Source of the DNA: Apophysomyces variabilis
Lineage: Eukaryota; Mucoromycota; Mucoromycetes; Mucorales; Mucoraceae
Reading direction: 5' to 3'
Assembly (NCBI GenBank): GCA_002749535.1
Contig: MZZL01000064.1
Span: 62,001-126,000, forward strand
DNA length: 64,000 bases
Of this stretch, positions 12,511 to 24,354 are shown one piece after another. The position numbers were made by a program, and so were the translations under genes. Numbering within the stretch: position 1 is the stretch's first letter; each line of letters begins with the position of its first letter. The notes below the pieces were generated by a model. The model made no database searches. It had not been told where the DNA came from and saw only the letters and a list, made by a program, of their open reading frames with translations.

Positions 12511-14740
12511 AAGTGCAATTATAAGAAAGGGATAAAAAATGGGTGTAAGGATGTGAAATAGAGTGGCACAACGCGCGGACACATCTTAAGCAGCTGGTCG
12601 AGTCCGTGGCAGCACGTGAGCTGAGTTTGGTTCTACGCTTAAATCATCGGGTTTCCCTTTTTACTTGAGCGAACTTTCAATTCCTGCCCATATGGGCTGG
12701 CACCTGCGTGCGTGTCCTATTCGTGGCAGCAGGAAGTTGTGTATAACAAACAAGCGGCAATAGTAGCCGATATTAAATGAATGCCGGCCAAAGAGCTGAA
12801 TTGGTAAAAGAAGATATTTCCGATCAATATACTGCTTGCTTCAACTACACAATATTTGTCACTTACAGGCATCATAAACCCGTTTAAGATATTGTTGGCA
12901 CCTTGAGGGGAATAATGATGGGCTCACTTTAAGATCTGGTAGAGAAAGGATGGGTATCATTTCCTATTCCCAATAAGCTAACGATGATTACATTGAGAGA
13001 AATTCAATCATTATCAGTTTAAATGTAAATATTGGAGTAGGAGAGAGTGGAAGCAATCAATGAATCTCTTACGCCATTAATATCGTGTACACTCAGCAAG
13101 GAAAAGAACACGCATAAAAGTGATTCCATCAATGACAAAGAAAGTACATGAAAAATTGGAAAGCCAACAGCGGTCGCATGCTGTAAAACAACTATATCGC
13201 TAGTATGGAATGGTGGAATAATCTATCAATCAGGCACTTACAAACATCATATCCCATCCAGGATGAACGCACTCCTTTCGCAAACGCTGATGCTCAACGG
13301 GACGAGCCGTTGAGGGAAACACAGAAAACCAAAAGAGGAAGTCCAGAGAAGGTAAAGAACTTCCTCGAGCGATTGTCGGTAGCAGAACTATGCGGCACAG
13401 AGTTAACCTATGGTCAAAGTAGATAGATGTACTTGACCTGAGAAGATCATGAGTAATTGAAAAGAAAAATCCGCACGCTCTTTATACACGAAAACATGAC
13501 CATGACTTCTTTTTTATTTTCAACGACCATCCCTATTTCAATGCAGAAAAAGGAAGCGATATGGATTGGAAACAGTAGTAGTAAGTATAGCAGGTAGTAG
13601 CATTTCATGTTTAGATACTCACCGCCATGGATTACGGAACTCATATTTGTCTTTGTGGTTCGATAGCATTTGCCCATTAGTAAAGAAGTTCATTAAGTAA
13701 CGACTCCTATTTGACAGTATAATTTACTATTAATGCGAAAAAGAATAAGAAATTACAACAGGGTCTATTCGAGAGTGGCCAAGTTAAACACTCAGGGACG
13801 GAAAAAGAAAGATATCGTTATAGGTTTGGATGTAGGTAGTGAATGCTTTCCAGCTGCAATATCGCAATGAGCAAATAACTTAAAGATTGTGGTGTGGTCA
13901 TAGAAGAAGTAATTTTATTTAACTCTGCAGAAAACAAAGCGTGAAGATAGTAATATTAGGAATAGATCTATAAGACTTTTCCGTAATCGTATAATGGCAA
14001 GGTATGTCTATGGTCACTAATGTCATGTTCATGCATATGAAGGTGGAAGAAAGGGAATCTTCCGGACGCATTTAATGTACATATAAAACAGAAGAGGGTG
14101 TATCAAATGAGGAGGAAATATCCTTAGGTTCTATATGACAATGAGCATTAACGTCCTACTTAACATCTTCGACTTGGGAAAAAGTAATCCAGATAACAGA
14201 GATTTAGTAAAATGCACGTCCCTGATTTTGGGTTTATCATTCACTGGATTCATCGGAAACAATCGGCTGGTGAGGCGAGAATGATTTGTTCCATCCATTA
14301 TGGATACTATCAGGCATTGTAATAATGTGATGTTTGCTATGGTGGACAAAAGATTGCTAGAGCAAAGGAAAACTAAATGGTATTGCAACACATGCAATGC
14401 GGTAGGTTTGTAGTGTCAGAGTTGTCTTCTATAGATTTTACGATTTGTTCTGCTTTGTATAATAGATATGCGAACACTCACCATGACCTGGAAATGTTAT
14501 AAAATAATCCAACACGGGTTTCCTAGCAAAGCACGTTTTTAGCCAAAGATGTCTTCATTACTCTATGCTTTGTACGGCCAATACGCTCCAACACCAATAA
14601 TGAAAATACCTAATTTATTTTCCTCAATATAATAGTGAAATAAAAGCGACACAGCTCGAATCTATAAGCGACCACATATAACGTTTCGGTTTCTGTAAAG
14701 AGATTATCCTATTTCTTATGCTCACGAAACTCAGTCATAG
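12511..14740. other. Gene-poor AT-rich region, left part
   Basis: Over 2 kb with no gene I can recognise. The only modest reading frame is at 13205-13426, listed separately. No tRNA, terminal repeat or conserved motif was visible. Confidence 0.5.
13205..13426 (+). CDS. Possible small hypothetical protein (73 aa)
   Basis: An isolated frame starting MEWWNNLSIRHL and ending TELTYGQSR. It is hydrophilic, rich in Arg, Glu and Lys, with no membrane segment or known motif. Amino-acid composition looks more protein-like than most frames in this AT-rich region, and a splice acceptor upstream is possible. It could equally be a chance frame. I do not recognise a family. Confidence 0.2.
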   Translation: MEWWNNLSIRHLQTSYPIQDERTPFANADAQRDEPLRETQKTKRGSPEKVKNFLERLSVAELCGTELTYGQSR

Positions 14741-14749
14741 GCTAGTTGC

Positions 14750-14916
14750 TAGCATGGCTTGATATAGGCGGGCTTTAACCGGGCGGGTCAAGGGATTGAC
14801 CCATGGCCCACTGGACTGGGCCAAGATCTTATCCTGGAAACCCGCACAGTAGGCCTAACATATTAAAACCCGGCCACCAAATCTCCGGTCGGGTTGGGTC
14901 AAATTCCGAGCCCTAG
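14750..14916. mobile_element. GC-rich fragment with a hAT-like terminal sequence
   Basis: An abruptly GC-rich block inside AT-rich DNA. Read on the minus strand it begins TAGGGCTCGGAATTTGACCC at 14916 and continues with repeated GGGT/ACCC runs. That matches the general look of hAT element ends (TAGGG or CAGGG start, then GGGTCGGGT-type subterminal repeats). The plus-strand side contains GGGCGGGTCAAGGG. I could not find a matching second terminus or an 8-bp target duplication, so this may be a solo end or a decayed MITE. Confidence 0.35.
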
Positions 14917-16148
14917 TCGGTAGACGTTTTTAAGATGCTCCATTTTGATGTAATATCAATCCCAAAAGTGAAGAAAATTAGCTATGAATCCAAGCTCTTA
15001 ATCTCTGGTACGGGCGATTTTATTTTCAGAAAGCTAAGCAACTGATAATACGATCTATTATTTTAAAACATAATAGCAACGGAGCACCAAGAATTTCAAA
15101 ATGCAGAATTGAGTCTCTGAACTGCAAGGTTTAAACAGTCATTTCCAATGATTCAGAGAGCCTTTTGCAGAGAAAGGCTGGACTTGTGAAGGAAGTCTCG
15201 CTAAGAAGTGCGTTTTCGTTGGGAGTCATCTACTGTGCTTGGCACTCGAGTGCTAATGGAGGCCATATTTCCATGGGCGAGAATAGCAAATGACCAGTGG
15301 CGATAGCACTTTCTATCTTTAGCTGCTGTCTTCTATCAGTGAATCTGTCAAGAACCTTAAGGAAGAAACTGTTTCTGCTCAATTACATTTTTGTTTACCA
15401 TGTCAGCGCACCAAATATTTGAGAACGGTTTTTCATAGCTAACGGTTTCAACGTAAATTCAATGCTACTATCCGATTATATAAATGAGGGCTGCAAGTAC
15501 AATATCAATTATATATCACTTGCATATCTTCCTTTAAAAATAGTGATGAGTACGTATGGGATGTTTTTACCTTTTGCTATGTTGATATCTAATAGCAACC
15601 CTGAAATTAGGACAGAAAACCGCGGCTTCTTTAACCTACATGAACATCCCTTTATTCCAGACAGACGTACTAAATCTGAACGTTTAGTAACTAAGTTCCT
15701 TTCTTGCAATTCCAGTAGTTTATACACGGAGTAGTTAGCAAGAAGTTTGTACCTTCTGCATCTATTGCCTGCCTCTGAGGTCAACATTTTATAATTCAGT
15801 TATTATCATGTCTCAGTATTCGCCCAACTACCACACACCATAGTATTGCCGAAAATAAGAATAGTAGACTTTACTTGACAAACGGTTAATGGACATTGCT
15901 ATGAATACCCTAGTAACGAACGGACCTCCATTCATACATTTGCATAAGTTTGTCCCAGTCCCTTATACTCGCCCCGCTCTGCTGAAGGAACAAAGTTAAA
16001 CCTATATTTTTTTCTAGTTAGCAAGAAAATATAACTCAACTTCTTTTGGACACTCTTTATATGAATATAAGCTGAATCCCTTGCGTTAAGTAGCTTGCTT
16101 CCGTTTGAGTTAACTTTTTCATACAATATGCAAGTCCGCTCCCTGCTT
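14917..16148. other. AT-rich spacer
   Basis: AT-rich DNA between the GC-rich fragment and the left end of the inverted-repeat element. Overlapping frames on both strands at about 15460-15790 are mirror frames without recognisable content. I see no gene. Confidence 0.45.
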
Positions 16149-16181
16149 CACACTGTGGGAAATTTTTCGACGGATTCGTCG
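16149..16181 (+). repeat. Left terminal inverted repeat (33 bp)
   Basis: Pairs with 17724-17756 in inverted orientation with about four mismatches; it marks the left end of the element. Confidence 0.65.
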
Positions 16182-16822
16182 GGTCCGTCTAAAAAATTGA
16201 AGATATTTTCACTCTGTCAATTCCTCTCCGCTATTCATTTTTTCGACGAGACAGATTTTTAAAAAAGGTTCCTTTTTCCTTAATATCGGCTATTAGATTT
16301 GCTCAAGATTGTCATGTCGAGTCCTCCTTCAACAAAGCCATGGTACACATTAGTAATGCCCAGTATATACGCGAGATACATTGGCAAACACTGTCGCTTC
16401 ACGTAAGATCCCGTATAGTTTGTACATCAATGTGTATAAAAAGTTGCTGTGATAGGACATTATTATCGTGTTTGAAGAAAAATAAAACACTTTATGAATC
16501 TTTTGGTATAAACATAGAATTAGTAAGTTAGAACTATGATTCTAGCGGCCGTACGTTTATTTATCTCCAAGGGCTATGTGTTTCGTTGACTAGATTGCTG
16601 AGGTGATGTTACACAGAAGCAGACTACAATTTGCTGTTACTTCTCGCCAAATTTTTTCTTTCATGTTTTTTTTATGACTAACCCCTCTGATACTAAACGC
16701 ATTAACATCGGCCTAGAGAATATGAAAAATCGCACGATGAGTTGAAGGCTGACGTAACAGAGATTAAAACAGATTGAAAAGGCCTACGTCTGTTCCTCAC
16801 TGAGAACAATGATATTGGTAAC

Positions 16823-17068
16823 GTGGCTCTACCAACCTCGTCCGTAGGAACCATCAAGGCTCCTTACGAAACGGATGCCCTGGGAAAGAAGCAAGACTTG
16901 GATATGACCATAGGCCTGGTCAAGCAGTTTATTGTCAACCCAAAAGAGGAGATACCTGATGGCGTTATAACTGACAGTTATATCTCTATCAATAACATCT
17001 CCAACCTGGTGATCAAGAAGCTGGTGATTGACATAAATACAAGCCAAGACCGGTCCGATACATGCTGA
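16823..17068 (+). pseudogene. Coding remnant inside the inverted-repeat element
   Basis: An 81-codon frame (MALPTSSVGTIKAPYETDAL at the start) in the middle of the element, with higher GC than its surroundings. The coding-like composition continues for about 100 nt past the stop in another frame (GQCEN-like segment near 17145). It may be a broken transposase or captured exon. I recognise no domain. Confidence 0.25.
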
Positions 17069-17723
17069 AAGGACGTGCATTACTGATAGAAAGAAGAGGC
17101 CATTGACAGCCTGGACAGGATGGCCCTTGTCAAATACAAGGTCTACTGAACCAGTGCGAAAATTACTTGGACTCGCAGTACCTGTTGTGAAAGCATTGGA
17201 ACAATCGTACTAGCGTAAAATGCCGAATACAGGCATCTCTACAGCTAGCACCGTGAGAGTAGTGCTTCTAGTAAAGCGTAGAAAGTTTTAGCAAGATAGA
17301 TTATATAGCGGTAAGTAACGGTTAAAATTTCTTTCTTACATCACATGGAAATAGTTCGCAGCAACATTCACCAGGTATAGAGATAAGAGGGGAAACAGTG
17401 TCCTCCAGTGTCACTCGTTGGTAACTTTTGAGTGACAGTTTAAATGACTTAAGCTTTCTCTCTTCTTCTATGTTTATAGCTCGAAAGAGACTGAGGGACG
17501 AAACAGAAGAAAAAGGACAAATGCTTCGAATCACTCGGGTTGCTACAAGTGTAAAAAGGCTTAAGCGAAAAAGAAATAAAGCCATTCGTTGCCCTGTTTT
17601 AATTATACTGTCTTATTCTTTACAATGCATAATCAATAGAAACGGATACTAGAAGCTAGGAATAGGTGGAGAGAAAGGGGGTAACTGCGACGGCGGCAGC
17701 TTCGTCGGGTCTCCTTTAGCTAA

Positions 17724-17756
17724 CGACGAACCCGACGAAACATTTCCCATAGTGTG
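17724..17756 (-). repeat. Right terminal inverted repeat (33 bp)
   Basis: Inverted partner of 16149-16181. A second CGTCGGGT-type motif lies just inside at 17702-17711, suggesting short subterminal repeats. Confidence 0.65.
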
Positions 17757-20700
17757 GATATTAATATTTTTGTAAAAATGGTCGATTCGATACAACTGTT
17801 ACTATGAATATTCGAACAGCAAACAATTATTTGCTTGCTTCAGTTGTGTCGATCTATAATGGGAAGACTATATTACAAGGATTCTCTTCATTTAAATAAG
17901 GAGACCTAATATTATTTCGTTCCAGCTATTCGACCGTTGACCATATGAAATACAGAACTGATATTCAAATAATCAGATTCAATTCAACACCCGCCAGATC
18001 ACTATGGCGTCACATAGGTTGAGCGAAAATTTTAAACGAGAGATGAAAGCGAACAGTTGTATATTTAACACAAAGCACGCTATCAAGGATGCATCTTTCT
18101 TCTAACTTTATTTTCTTTCTAAAATTTGCGAAATTGAATCTACACATACTCACAGCATATGGCGAAAAAATGGTAAACGGTTCTTATCTTTAAATAGGGT
18201 GTAGCCGAGCAAACTTTTTTTACCACTCCTATCCCCCACCCTTCCATTCTCGGTAAATGACGATGGTGGAAACGCTTTCGCCTACGATGTCTACAGTTCC
18301 AAACCCAGCTATTTAAGCTATCGTCTCCGGATCAATAACAAATAGTAGAATGTCACGAGATTATATATGGAAGGTTAGAAACTTGGTAACCGTGTGAGCA
18401 AAGATATTCCCTTTTCTAGTGCTAACTTTGGTAATTCTATAATTTTCTTTGTACGTTAGGGAACAGGAAAGGCAATAGAAAAGCGTCATTATGTCAGTCT
18501 AAGTCTGCTTGGATCTTGTTCAGTCAAAGTATGATCTTATAATGACTGCTAATATTGATTTTCTTCTTTGGTGTTAGATTGCTTACAGCGCAGAGAAGGT
18601 AGAAGCCCACAGTTTCCTAGACGTGTTCTGCATTATTATTTCCCCATCCAACAGATTTGAATCAATCAGTAAAAGTTCTTTATCTGTTTTTATGGCGATT
18701 GCAATTCAAGCTATCCTTCCCAGTTATTGAAATAACTTGGATAGCTTCAATCATAACCTGCACAGCTTTATTTTTTCACTGTGTGAACAATCCTGTGTAT
18801 CTGACTGACGAACACTGAGGTAAAGGAAACGAACTCGTACCAATAGACGATGTTATAGCGTCCACCATGAACGGGAGGAATCCAAATCAAACGAACCAAA
18901 ATTAGTGAAGTGTACCTTTCTTCAGTTGCGTGATATTTTCAATGTCAACCGTGTTTATCACGTAGATTATAAGCTACGTTAAAGACAGCAGGTTGACTGC
19001 ATTCTCCGTTCGCGAAACCGATGAATGTCTAGATCAAAGTGTAAATGATAAGACGTAGGTTTCATTAGGGCACTGTTATGTAAGATATGTATACTGTTTC
19101 ATCATAAAACAAGAGTGATTACTTTATATTATCTGGTAAAAAATCTCATAAATTAGCTGACTTCACGTGCGTTTACAGAAAAATAATGGTTGCATTCTGC
19201 TTTCTGAAAATTACTGCCTTGTGCGGTGTAGTCCATTTAACTGTACTCCTTCTGCATACGTTTCTAGTTAAAGTTGGAATCAGCTTGAATGTCAATACTT
19301 TGTTTTCAGAAAATACCGATCGAACGATCGCTTTTTACTACTTTTATCTGTTATGCCGTGTATTAGTTGACAATATAGAGTTTGCTCTCATCGGGCTAAG
19401 TTTTTATAGCCAAACAGGACAGTAAGTCAAAAGCCAAGAACAAAGAGAGATGACTAGACAAGAATGGTAATCCGCGACAACGGTTGCCTAGTTTTGTTTT
19501 TGTTTGAACTGTACAGGGAGGAAAAAGAATTCTACTACGCCTGCATTGTTGTGACAATCAGTGCATTGTAGGTTTGCATGTCAATCATGAATAAGAAGAC
19601 CGAAAAGGTTATGTTCCTTAATGTCTCGGACAGTTTGTCGTAGTAAATAAGCACCAATGAAATAGGAATTGCAGCCATTATTCGCTTTTTCATTTTTACT
19701 CAGGTAGATTTCCTTAGTTGTTATTTGTCCATCAGATAGCTTTCAGTCATTCTTAAGAATTTGCGCCTCAACAATAATATGGTAGTTGATGTCTTGGGAA
19801 TGTTTGAAGCTTTTTTCGTTGAGGACAAGTAGCGATTTTTTCCACTTGTATCCATATCCATAGTTCTACCTTTTTGGTTTTTTAGCTTTCCGATGCGTGG
19901 AGAAATTCAGAAGCTAAATGCTAATTTAAGATAGCATGCGCGTAGTGTAACACAAAACCTGACTCTTAAGATCATGAGGAAATGCCTTGTCGCTTGTAGT
20001 TTTGTTCATTTTCTCATCGAATGGTTTTTTTTCCTTCTATACAGAACAAAGGTTGGAACAAACTAGGTAAAAGCCGGTTTTACAGGAGATCAGGTTCCGC
20101 AGAGAATTATGAGAATGGGCCGCTTCCATACAAAGAGGCAAGTGTGATGGCTGGATAGGTTAGCAAAATGTCAGTCAGAGACTACTTCTTTTCAAAGCTT
20201 AAACAGGAAATACGCATAGAAAATAAACAAGATCCTTGGAAAAACGTGAACGTTAAGTTGATTTCTCTTCCATGGAAACGCATATTTCCGGTTCCAGTTT
20301 GTTTCGCCAACAATCTATATGAGTCTCATTAGCAACGAACAAAGAAAGGGTAGGAATGTACTTTGTTTTTGGAAATTGCCGGCACAATCCAGTAAACGGA
20401 CCCAGGTTATATGATTTGTGGGGATACACGTGCCCACAAATATGTTGGCAATAATTTGTGCAGCAAACACGCATTGTTTAATGAACGAAAGTTGAGCGCC
20501 ATTGCAAAATAAAAGCTCACTTTATTAAGGCAGAACCCTTACTTTCCTACGTGGCTCATTAAATATCAGCTATATGCTATAGCTCATATTTGCTACTCGT
20601 GGGACTTGGGATATCTGAGTATACACAGTTGATTTGTTTAATATCAATGTCCAAGGTGGTTACTAGGGCCGTGGGAATGCGCAAACTGTGCCGAATCGCC

Positions 20701-21382
20701 GTAGAACAATATTAAATGGTACCCACAAAGTCATAAATATCAAACTTCATACTCTTACAATGGAATAGAAAGCAATGAGTTGTAGTGAACTGTCCAGTTG
20801 TGAATCAGCAAGAAAGGGAAGATTCTGCATGCGGACAGTTGGGTTACGACCTGCTCGGGTTTGAACATAGAAATTTACCCTACTGTTTCAAGAAGGCATG
20901 TCACACGAGTTGGGATCGAGCAGAAATTTTGCTTTAAATGGAATGCTAAGCGCAAAAACTTTCCAATAGCGCGCAAAAGGAAAAGCCCTGTTGCATAACC
21001 AATCTTTAACCCCACACTAGTTTATTTCAGCAAATATCTATGTGTTCTTCCAGCTGGTTTTGCTTTTGCTTGGTTTTTGCAGATGACTTCTAATACGACA
21101 GTACGCAGCTAGATGTAGTAATGCAACGGCATTACAGAATTTAGATGCGTCAAAATGTTTGCAGCAAAAAGAAATGAAAAAGAAGAAGAAAGCTAATGAA
21201 TAGGGAACATATCAATACTTCGTGGTTTACCCTGTCAAAGATATGCAGCACTGAATGCTGAGGCCAATTAAATTTTTTTCCGACAAGCTACCTTCTTTGG
21301 TAAATATCCGGTTTTATACCCTTGGAGCTGAAAAAGCGTTCCCCTATTGAACCAATCACGGGTTTTTCCGAATTTCAGCTTG
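17757..21382. other. Gene-poor AT-rich region, right part
   Basis: About 3.6 kb with only short frames (for example 19186-19425 plus and 20253-20474 minus) of no recognisable type. No tRNA or terminal-repeat structure seen. Together with 12511-16148 it forms a roughly 9 kb desert broken only by the transposon-like element. Confidence 0.45.
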
Positions 21383-21390
21383 TATATAAA
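21383..21390 (+). promoter_or_regulatory. TATA box of the SDR gene
   Basis: TATATAAA lies 81 nt upstream of the SDR start codon, followed by a pyrimidine-rich leader (TTTCTTTTTCTCTC), a normal fungal core-promoter arrangement. Confidence 0.5.
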
Positions 21391-21470
21391 GGATGTCCGA
21401 TTTCTACATCTCTGTTGTCCTTTGCCTAACAGTCAGAGTTTCTTTTTCTCTCTTATATCTCTTTAAAAGC

Positions 21471-22405
21471 ATGATGAACGGACCTTCTCCCAATGTTGTA
21501 TCTCAACTGTCTCTCGAAGGCAAAGTTGCCGTCGGTATGTGTCGGCCGTCTTTTATATAGGCTCGTCTGAAACCCTTTTTCAGTGACAGGCGGAGCAAGA
21601 GGGTTGGGGTATGAGATGATGCGAGCGCTGGCCGAAAGTGGTGCATCCGTTGCCTGCATCGATCTCCTGTCGGAAATGGGAGCTGAAGCAGTGGCCAACA
21701 TAGAAAAGGAACTCAACGTCAAAGCAAGCAGCTGGGGATGCGACGTTACTAACGACGAAGAAGTCGCCATATTGTTTGACCAAATTGTGCAGCATCATGG
21801 TGGCATCGATATCCTGGTTACCGCTGCTGGTATCAATCAAGTCTGCCCGGCGATTGAATATACTGCCAAGGATTTCCGTAAAATCTTTGATGTCAACGTG
21901 AATGGTACATTCTTCTGCGCTCAGCAAGCCGCTAAGTAAGTTCCGCAATGCAAAGCAAACCATAAGCGTAAAGGCATGATTTAATTCCGTGTTCTTATTG
22001 TTCGACAGGCATATGATACGTCTCGGCACTCGTGGTTCTATTATTACTGTGGCATCTATGTCGGCCCATATTACGAACAGACCGCAAACACATGCGCCCT
22101 ATAATGCTACCAAGGCAGCGGTGTTACAATTGACTAAATCCTTAAGTTGTGAATGGGCGCCTTACAACATCCGAGTGACAGCTATTTCCCCAGGTTACTT
22201 TGATACCGCTATGAATCAGAAAGTTCTGGCGGAACAAGGCGAACAAGGTGTCAAGATGCGTCAGATATGGGAGTCTGAAACCCCAATGGGTCGTATGGGT
22301 CAACCTCATGAACTAAAAGGCGTCGTCACTTTCCTCGCTTCAGATGCAGCTTCTTTCGTTACTGGATCCGAAATAATTGTTGATGGTGGATACACAGCAT
22401 GGTAA
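21471..22405 (+). CDS. Classical short-chain dehydrogenase/reductase
   Basis: NAD(P)-dependent oxidoreductase of the classical SDR family, probably cytosolic. Exons 21471-21534, 21584-21935 and 22009-22405 give about 270 aa. The cofactor motif is TGGARGLG. An Asp at the end of beta-2 (ACIDLL) suggests NAD(H) preference. The structural motif is TAAG in place of the usual NAAG. The catalytic set is Ser (VASMSAH) and YNATK, and the C-terminus ends SEIIVDGGYTAW. The closest general types are polyol/sugar dehydrogenases such as arabinitol 2-dehydrogenase or sorbose reductase. That substrate guess is inference only. Start: tandem ATG at 21471 and 21474; either may be used. Confidence 0.88.
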
Positions 22406-23093
22406 CCACAGCCTTATCTCCTCTATGACTTGCGCCGAACTGCCCTATATATCTCTTCCTTTTATACTCATATTGGATACAATCCCTTCTTCCATCTATA
22501 CGCGCCCTTCTTTCGCTCTCATCAAAACGCACTGTAAAATATGAATAAAATGCTTAAATTTCGCTTCTTGATGTGTTCACTGACACAACTTTTTTTATGG
22601 GAAGGGAAGCACGAGAATTAGGTCATTTAACACTGATATTTTTCAAAATTCGATTCGCAAACCGCTTTGCCGATAATTGAAAGTCTAGCGGCTCTTCAAG
22701 TGCTCTCGTCATAATCTCTCTAATACGTTCTAAGTTTAATGACCACTAGCATTTCGGGAATCAAAGGTTGTTATCGGAAGGCTCGCAGTGTTATTTCCCC
22801 ACATACCTTTCTTTCAAGTAAAACTACGGCTAGGATAATTTTACAAGTTGGTCAACTAGTTGCATATATTAGCTAGACAATAGCTTCCAATATATGTGTA
22901 ATGATGGCCTCTCTAGCTATGGCAGAGCTTTTCCGAGGAAATGCATATCGATTCTTCGCAAATACAGGTTTATACCAAAGGATTCCGTTTCGGACTATCG
23001 CCGATTGGTCAGCGCGAGTCGCTGTGCGACAAGTGTATCGGAGTATGATCATTTTAACAAGACACGCATCCCACACATTGAACTCGGCCCAAA
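22406..23093. other. Intergenic region before GGPP synthase
   Basis: 3' UTR of the SDR gene and promoter of the GGPP synthase, both on plus. Overlapping frames at 22873-23142 on both strands are mirror frames. No further gene seen. Confidence 0.45.
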
Positions 23094-24354
23094 ATGGCAG
23101 CAGCACGATCCTCTGAAGATGTACGAGGAAAAAGAAAAATAAAGATTAACAAGTGGAGCGAGAGTGTTCATGTCCATTCTGTACTTAGATACTTCTGGAA
23201 CCTTACCTATATTTGCGAGCTCATCCTGGGAAAGATATACGCCCGAAACTCATCTCGGCATTTAATATTTGGTTAAATGTTCCGCCTGCAGCATTAGAGG
23301 CCATCACACGGGTGGTTGAAATGCTTCATACAGCGAGTCTAATGTAAGAGATAAGCCCGTGCAGTTTGGGACGTGTGATGTCATTGTAGAAGTCCCTCAT
23401 ATAACTCCTTTTTCCGTCTTTGACTGGATGTATAGGATAGACGATGTACAAGATGATTCCGATCTGCGGCGAGGTGTTCCAGTAGCCCATCACATTTACG
23501 GCATTCCACAGACAATCAATTGTGCGAACTACGTGTATATCCTGGCATTGCAAGAAATCCTGCAATTAAAACAGCCTGAAATGGTTACTGTTTATATGGA
23601 AGAAATGATACATCTTCATCAAGGACAGGGCATCGAATTGTTCTGGCGAGATTCTTTGATTTGTCCAACAGAACAAGAGTATATTGATATGGTTAATAAT
23701 AGTAAGTATAAGGGAAGGATGGAAAACAGCAAAATATCTACTAACATTTTCTTTAAAAGAAACGAGTGGTCTTCTGAGATTGGCTGTCCGGTTAATGCAG
23801 GCAGCGGGAAATGGCGAAGTGTAGGTTTGACTGAAGTGATTCAGTGCGTTTCTGTTTTCTTTATCTAAACGAGCCAACACACAAAAGGGATTATACACCT
23901 CTTGTTAACATGATAGGGATTCATTTTCAAGTACGGGATGATTATATGAATCTGCAATCGAGCACGGTAAATATTTGAGATGATGCATAAGAAGCGAAGA
24001 GCAACTGAGTAGCGAACTTTGATTACTGTTATTAATATACATATTGAATTTATCTAGTATACACAGAACAAAGGGTTCTGCGAGGATCTTACCGAGGGCA
24101 AATTTTCATTTCCTATTATTCACGCTATTCGATCGGATATGAGTAACCGGCAATTACTCAATATTATTGCGCAGAAACCAACGACGGTGGAGGTGAAACA
24201 GTATGCTCTTGAAATTATCAAACGTACAGGCACTTTCGAATATGTGCGTGAATTTCTTGCAAAGAAAGAGCAAGAAGCAAGAGAGGAGATTGCCCGACTT
24301 GGTGGAAATCCTTTGTTGGAAAAGGTTCTCGATACCCTCAGTGTGAAGGAGTAA
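23094..24354 (+). CDS. carG: Geranylgeranyl diphosphate synthase
   Basis: Trans-prenyltransferase making GGPP from FPP and IPP, feeding carotenoid (and in Mucorales trisporoid) synthesis and protein prenylation. Six exons: 23094-23120, 23189-23343, 23436-23701, 23760-23820, 23888-23966 and 24058-24354, giving about 294 aa. The first exon encodes only MAAARSSED and joins [20 protein letters not shown]. The first Asp-rich motif is [12 protein letters not shown] and the second is [22 protein letters not shown] and the C-terminal [18 protein letters not shown] complete the fold. The Met at the end of exon 2 is split by the intron. Length and motifs fit fungal type III GGPP synthases. The symbol follows the Mucor gene and is by family only. 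Confidence 0.9.

Larger units (their letters stand above)
16149..17756. mobile_element. Decayed DNA-transposon-like element with 33-bp terminal inverted repeats
   Basis: The left end at 16149 reads CACACTGTGGGAAATTTTTC and then GACGGATTCGTCG. The right end, read inward on the minus strand from 17756, is CACACTATGGGAAATGTTTC and then GTCGGGTTCGTCG. The two 33-bp ends differ at about four positions. The interior is 1.6 kb in total and holds a possible coding remnant at 16823-17068. Another at about 17500-17580 includes a CYKCKK-like segment in one frame. No intact transposase is present. No target-site duplication was recognisable beside either end, consistent with age. The superfamily is uncertain: the ends resemble CACTA-type termini only superficially. 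Confidence 0.6.

Noticed and set aside
15462..15787. Overlapping frames on both strands
   Set aside because: Mirror frames of about 90 codons in AT-rich DNA, without motifs or splice partners.
12511..21382. Centromere
   Set aside because: The region is AT-rich and gene-poor, but it is too short and lacks a repeat structure that would support a centromere from sequence alone.
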